Positions 60,386 to 64,000 of a stretch of 64,000 bases of DNA are shown piece after piece. The notes beneath the pieces were generated by a model. That model did not search any database, was not told the origin of the DNA, and saw only the letters and a program-made list of their open reading frames with translations. The stretch is taken from contig CAISPO010000044.1 in assembly GCA_903887415.1 (NCBI GenBank), positions 1 through 64,000 on the forward strand, read 5' to 3'. Position 1 is the stretch's first letter, and each line of letters starts with the position of its first letter. Origin of the DNA: an uncultured Bacteroidota bacterium (GTDB lineage: Bacteria; Bacteroidota; Bacteroidia; Chitinophagales; Chitinophagaceae). A program made the position numbers and the translations under genes.

Positions 60386-61483
60386 ATGAAGAAGATAGAC
60401 AAAGTAGATACCGAAAAGGCTTTTAATGACTTGCCTTTTTTGCCACCAGCAAAGGAAAAGATTGAGACAATAAAGGTATTGCGCCAATTGGTTAAATCGT
60501 CTGTAGCACTGGCGGAATTGAAGGGACTTGCAAATACACTCCCCAACCCCAACATACTATTAAATGCTATCATTCTGAAAGAGGCAAGGGCAAGTTCTGA
60601 AATTGAAAACGTGATAACAACGCAGGATAAATTGTATCAGGCATTATCGGCGAAAAACACTCAAATAGATTCTGCAACAAAGGAAGTGCTGCGCTATCGT
60701 GAGGCTATGCTATTTGGGTTTCATCTCATTCAGAAGAGAGGCTTTTTAAATACCAATGCCATAATTGAAACTCAAAAAGTATTGGAAGAAAACAATGCCG
60801 GAATCCGTAAACTACCCGGCACTGCATTAAGAAATGCTGCAACAGGAAAGGTGATATATACTCCGCCGGATGATTATGATGCCATACTCCGGCTAATGAA
60901 AAATCTGGAAGAATACTTAAACGAAGACGATGATATTTCACCATTGATTAAACTGGCGGTTCAGCACTACCAGTTCGAGAGCATTCATCCTTTTTATGAT
61001 GGCAATGGACGAACCGGGCGAATCATTAACGTGCTATACCTTATCCTTCATAATCTGCTTGAAAGCCCTATTCTTTATTTGAGCGCCTACATCATTGATA
61101 ACAAAGCTGACTATTACCGGCTATTACAGGAAATACGCCTGAAAGATAATTGGGAAGAATGGATATTATACATACTAAAAGGAGTTGAAGTTACCGCAAA
61201 AGAGACCATTAGTCAGGTTCAGGAAATAAACAAGCTCTTTATAAAAACACAAGAAAAAGTAAAGAGCGAAGCCGAGAAATCATATAATAAGGAATTATTA
61301 GAGCTGTTATTTGAACACCCTTACAGCAAAATAGATTACCTGATTGAAAGGCTTAAAATTTCAAGGATCACTGCATCCAAATATCTTAAAGAGCTTGAAA
61401 AATTAGGCATACTGCAATCCAAGAAAGTTTGGAAAGAGACATTATATATCAATACAGAGCTTTTTGATCTTCTTAAAAAGTGA
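60386..61483 (+). CDS. Fic-family AMPylase-type protein with C-terminal winged helix
   Basis: A 365-residue Fic protein: N-terminal Fic_N region with the inhibitory helix motif SSEIEN (residues 70-75, class II type), the Fic core with complete active site HPFYDGNGRTGR (201-212), and a C-terminal winged helix (about 300-362: YSKIDYLIERLKISRITASKYLKEL). Fic enzymes transfer AMP or other nucleotides to protein hydroxyls. The self-contained inhibitory motif means no separate antitoxin is needed. The palindromic site at its promoter suggests autoregulation through the winged helix. It is cargo of the second element. Confidence 0.93.
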   Translation: MKKIDKVDTEKAFNDLPFLPPAKEKIETIKVLRQLVKSSVALAELKGLANTLPNPNILLNAIILKEARASSEIENVITTQDKLYQALSAKNTQIDSATKEVLRYREAMLFGFHLIQKRGFLNTNAIIETQKVLEENNAGIRKLPGTALRNAATGKVIYTPPDDYDAILRLMKNLEEYLNEDDDISPLIKLAVQHYQFESIHPFYDGNGRTGRIINVLYLILHNLLESPILYLSAYIIDNKADYYRLLQEIRLKDNWEEWILYILKGVEVTAKETISQVQEINKLFIKTQEKVKSEAEKSYNKELLELLFEHPYSKIDYLIERLKISRITASKYLKELEKLGILQSKKVWKETLYINTELFDLLKK

Positions 61484-61591
61484 ACTTGTTGATTGCGTCT
61501 TTATTTTTAATGCAAGCTGCGGCCAGTTGGGAAAACTTGCCAACCTTTGATGATATTTTCGGGGAAGCGAAAAGGAATTTCAAATTATAGA

Positions 61592-61745
61592 CAAGCAGTC
61601 AATCAAAAGAACGAGACGGTAAAGAGGCAAGGCTCGTAGGAAATTCCACGATACCTATATGGCTATGAAGGTTGAATATGCCGTAGCTATGACTACAAAA
61701 AACAGGTATCACCCAAGAGATACGGAATTCCGGGGTTTCCATGAT
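61592..61745 (+). pseudogene. Decayed duplicate of the element ATPase 3' end
   Basis: The plus strand encodes, with frame damage, KQSIK then HDTYMAMKVEYAVAMTTKNR and HPRDTEFRGF. This matches the ATPase at about 60040-60190 (SQSTKDGK, HDTDIAVKVEDGVATTTKNR, HPRGTEFQVF). It has no start and lies just after fic, so it is a partial, mutated copy. Confidence 0.8.
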
Positions 61746-61772
61746 GACGAATTAATTATCGGAAAATTTGGG

Positions 61773-62366
61773 TTAAATACAATCAGGTCTCGGAACACCT
61801 AAAATTAAAAACAATTGCTCCCTATCATTGTCAGAAACTCCATTATCATTCGCCATTTCAAGTGCTTCCTGATAAGTCGGAGTTGTATTAAAAAATTTTC
61901 TGTTGAAATAGTCGTACTTAATATAAGACCAAAAATAGTAATAAACTCCTTTTTGTTCTATCATTATTGCTGCATTCAAATATTCTTCAATTTTATCAAT
62001 AGTGGGTCGTTGTGTTAAAAATGCTTTATTTCCTTTCAATAAGCAAACCGCTGCATAAAAGTAGGTTTCTGAATTATCAAAATCATTTTCAATTGCATTT
62101 TCAAATGCTGCTATCGCTTTATCATATAATTTCAACTTCAAATAACACATTGCAATTGAAGTATTCAAAACTTGATTGTCAGGATTATCAGTTAATGCCT
62201 TTTTATAAGTGTTCGCATACTTATTCACATCCAAAAGTGACATTGAGTACACACTGTTAAAAGATGAAATAACTATTGGATTGTGGCAGAACATACATTC
62301 ATTTTGCTGTGTTGTAACACGAGCTCCACATCCAGGACATGTTAATTCAACTATTTGCTGTACCAT
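61773..62366 (-). CDS. Zinc-ribbon and TPR protein
   Basis: A 197-residue protein with an N-terminal zinc ribbon (CPGC and CMFC, about residues 10-28) and TPR-like helices (about 45-150: NTSIAMCYLKLKLYDKAIAAFENAI, ETYFYAAVCLLKG). Last gene of a three-gene minus-strand set behind an SPFH protein and a membrane protein, with a 21-bp gap. It probably serves as a scaffold; the role is inferred only from architecture. Confidence 0.75.
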   Translation of the reverse strand: MVQQIVELTCPGCGARVTTQQNECMFCHNPIVISSFNSVYSMSLLDVNKYANTYKKALTDNPDNQVLNTSIAMCYLKLKLYDKAIAAFENAIENDFDNSETYFYAAVCLLKGNKAFLTQRPTIDKIEEYLNAAIMIEQKGVYYYFWSYIKYDYFNRKFFNTTPTYQEALEMANDNGVSDNDREQLFLILGVPRPDCI

Positions 62367-62387
62367 ATTTCAGTTTTCTTGCTGTTT

Positions 62388-63068
62388 TTAATTTAAGAGT
62401 TTTAATTGCCTGTTGCGATCTTCTGCTAATGTGCATATTTTTTTTACAATACCAATTATTTGCTCAGGATTGTTTTGTCCAACCGCTTCCCTAAGATTTT
62501 CAATTTCATCTATTACCTCTTGTTCAATTGCTTGGACTTCGTATGATGACTTTACGGGACTGCTTTTTATTAAGTCATAAGCATATTCCACTTTTTTAAT
62601 CATCTTATTGTCTGATATTTGTCTAAGAATTGAATTCAGTTTAGCAGAGGATTCTTTTATATATTGCAACTCAATTTCATGCCTAATTACACTATCTGCC
62701 GTATATTCATTTGCTATTAAATTTGACAACAAAAAATAAGCATAAATAGCAGTAACAACAATTTGTATAGTTAATATTAATTTTATATTTGCCGTTGTAA
62801 TCAGAATAAAAATTATTCCTGTGATTAATTCAACTAAAAAGTATGTATATGATATTGAGTATAATGGTCTGCCATAAAACGAAGATGCACCTCCACCTCT
62901 TACAAAGTAAGGAGTTGCCAAAAGCATTAAATAGGAGAAATGTATTAATCCATAAGAAATCCAAACTGTAGCTGAATGATCCTTACCTCCAAGCATAAAA
63001 AAAAGCGCATTAAATGCAATCAAAAAGATTAGGTTTAAGGAAGCCCAAAGAATATTTATTTTTTTCAT
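62388..63068 (-). CDS. Membrane protein with a C-terminal helical domain
   Basis: A 226-residue protein with four hydrophobic segments in the first 125 residues (INILWASLNLIFLIAFNALFF, LITGIIFILITTANIKLIL and others) and a charged helical C-terminal half (DSVIRHEIELQYIKESSAKL). No family is recognised. It lies between the SPFH and zinc-ribbon-TPR genes with gaps of 14 and 21 bp, so it is almost certainly co-transcribed and may anchor the complex. Confidence 0.7.
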   Translation of the reverse strand: MKKINILWASLNLIFLIAFNALFFMLGGKDHSATVWISYGLIHFSYLMLLATPYFVRGGGASSFYGRPLYSISYTYFLVELITGIIFILITTANIKLILTIQIVVTAIYAYFLLSNLIANEYTADSVIRHEIELQYIKESSAKLNSILRQISDNKMIKKVEYAYDLIKSSPVKSSYEVQAIEQEVIDEIENLREAVGQNNPEQIIGIVKKICTLAEDRNRQLKLLN

Positions 63069-63082
63069 AAAATTTTAAAATT

Positions 63083-64000
63083 TTACATTCGGCTAAGAAT
63101 TTCTTGCTTTTTTGCTTCAAATTCCTCTTTGGTAATTACTTCAAGCTCAAGCATTTCTTTCAATTGTTTAATTTTCTGGACAGGATTATCATTTGATGAA
63201 TTATTTTCGTTTTGAGACCCGGATTTTGGGGGCAATTGTTCAGAAGGCACTTGCGGCGGTGCAGGTTGTTTTGGAACAAATACTTGATGTGCCATTTCAC
63301 CAAAAGCACCACCAGCAGCGAAACCCATACCTAAGCCTGCCCCAGCAGCAGCAACACCACCGGCTCCGGGGTTATTAGCAAGGTCAGAAAGTATATTAAC
63401 AGATTGCTGACGTGTCCAATCATCACCAAGAATTCCAAAAACAGATTTTTCGGCTTGTGCATTCCTAATCTTTGCAATAGCATCCATGCCTATTTCATCG
63501 TATTTTTTTCTAATTTCATTATCATCAATGTCAATTGCTGAAATTGAAAATTTTGCTAATTTCAAACCATAATCATCAAGTATTTCCTTAATAAAAGGTG
63601 CTATTGCATCAGAAAATTCATCCAGCCTGGAATCAATACCTAAAAGTTCCTGGGTTGACTCATTAGCTGCCCGTGCAATACAGGATTTGATTTTACTTTG
63701 GAATTCATTTATGAAATACTTATTTAGCTCTTCCTGAAATTGAAATGGAATGTTATTGCCAATTAATTTTTCCAGAAATTTTACCGGATTATCTATCTGC
63801 AATTTATATGCGCCTCTTGCACGCAGCTTAGTTGCAATACCTAAGAGTTTATCCCGAACCTGAATTGGAGAATCGGTACCCCACAAAATTTCTTTAGAAT
63901 GTGCTTTTCTTACAAAATAAACAACACAATTAAATGTACTTACACCACCTGTAAAAGCATTTCGTAGCCGACTGATAAAAGGATAGTTTTCGGTTGAAAG
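63083..64000 (-). CDS. SPFH/virion-core-like protein, 5' end outside the window
   Basis: The frame is open to the window edge, so the start is missing. Upstream of the first possible internal start (63886) it still reads FTGGVSTFNCVVYFVRKAHS and EILWGTDSPIQVRD, the typical SPFH_2 / virion core protein beginning. The SPFH domain is followed by a coiled region (KIRNAQAEKSVFGILG), a Gly/Ala-rich stretch, a Pro/Gln/Ser linker and a C-terminal SHOCT-like segment (KIKQLKEMLELEVITKEEFE). Such proteins oligomerise at membranes, and some belong to stress or defence clusters. First gene of the three-gene set. Confidence 0.85.
   Translation of the reverse strand, partial: LSTENYPFISRLRNAFTGGVSTFNCVVYFVRKAHSKEILWGTDSPIQVRDKLLGIATKLRARGAYKLQIDNPVKFLEKLIGNNIPFQFQEELNKYFINEFQSKIKSCIARAANESTQELLGIDSRLDEFSDAIAPFIKEILDDYGLKLAKFSISAIDIDDNEIRKKYDEIGMDAIAKIRNAQAEKSVFGILGDDWTRQQSVNILSDLANNPGAGGVAAAGAGLGMGFAAGGAFGEMAHQVFVPKQPAPPQVPSEQLPPKSGSQNENNSSNDNPVQKIKQLKEMLELEVITKEEFEAKKQEILSRM

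Overview
The window looks like a chromosomal segment of a Bacteroidota bacterium, most likely Chitinophagales (Chitinophagaceae-like). Seen in the sequence: type IX secretion (T9SS) sorting domains, Bacteroidota families (TIGR02757, DUF4476, DUF5606-like, CarboxypepD_reg/TonB-type barrel, IntDOT-type integrases), and many -7 boxes of the Bacteroidota form TAnnTTTG just upstream of start codons. The genus is an inference and cannot be fixed from the sequence alone.

Backbone (about 1.1-8.4, 12.5-30.7 and 48.9-55.5 kb): housekeeping and envelope genes. These include glycyl-tRNA synthetase, two M50-like membrane peptidase paralogues, an OmpR-type regulator, tRNA-Leu(UAG), trigger factor, mutL, a BamA/TamA-like barrel, an FKBP isomerase, rplU-rpmA with a histone H1-like gene behind them, two polytopic membrane paralogues, a GH3-family adenylating enzyme, a DUF5606-like protein, dCTP deaminase, a transketolase C-terminal subunit, a GT2 glycosyltransferase, a TonB-type barrel, DUF4197 and MgtC. 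MutL appears to have lost its endonuclease motif.

Accessory regions: (A) 8.4-11.4 kb, next to tRNA-Leu, carries a UvrD-like helicase, a Vsr endonuclease and a MORC/MutL-like GHKL ATPase whose 3' end is fused to a broken NHL-repeat gene. (B) 30.7-45.4 kb holds long gene-free stretches, a 2386-residue NHL/Ig-like/LamG T9SS protein, a 110-nt hairpin, a DUF3987 ATPase, an excisionase-like HTH protein and an IntDOT-like integrase. (C) 45.5-48.6 kb is an AT-rich, tightly coupled three-gene cassette (DUF262, DUF3696-type AAA ATPase, unknown protein) lying between two tRNA 3'-end-like fragments; it is the best candidate for an undescribed defence system. (D) from 55.5 kb to the window end is a second integrative element: integrase, hypothetical protein, HTH protein, small acidic protein, zinc-finger RecA-like ATPase, Fic protein with a probable operator, a decayed copy of the ATPase 3' end, and an SPFH / membrane / zinc-ribbon-TPR operon that runs off the window.

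The elements appear to work as integration modules (integrase, HTH protein, ATPase) carrying cargo (DUF262/AAA, helicase/Vsr/GHKL, Fic, SPFH). Several short repeats punctuate the backbone: a 147-bp palindromic MITE/REP, in-frame CAGTT-type tracts inside three proteins, and a hairpin plus triple-CGTCA module repeated in element D.
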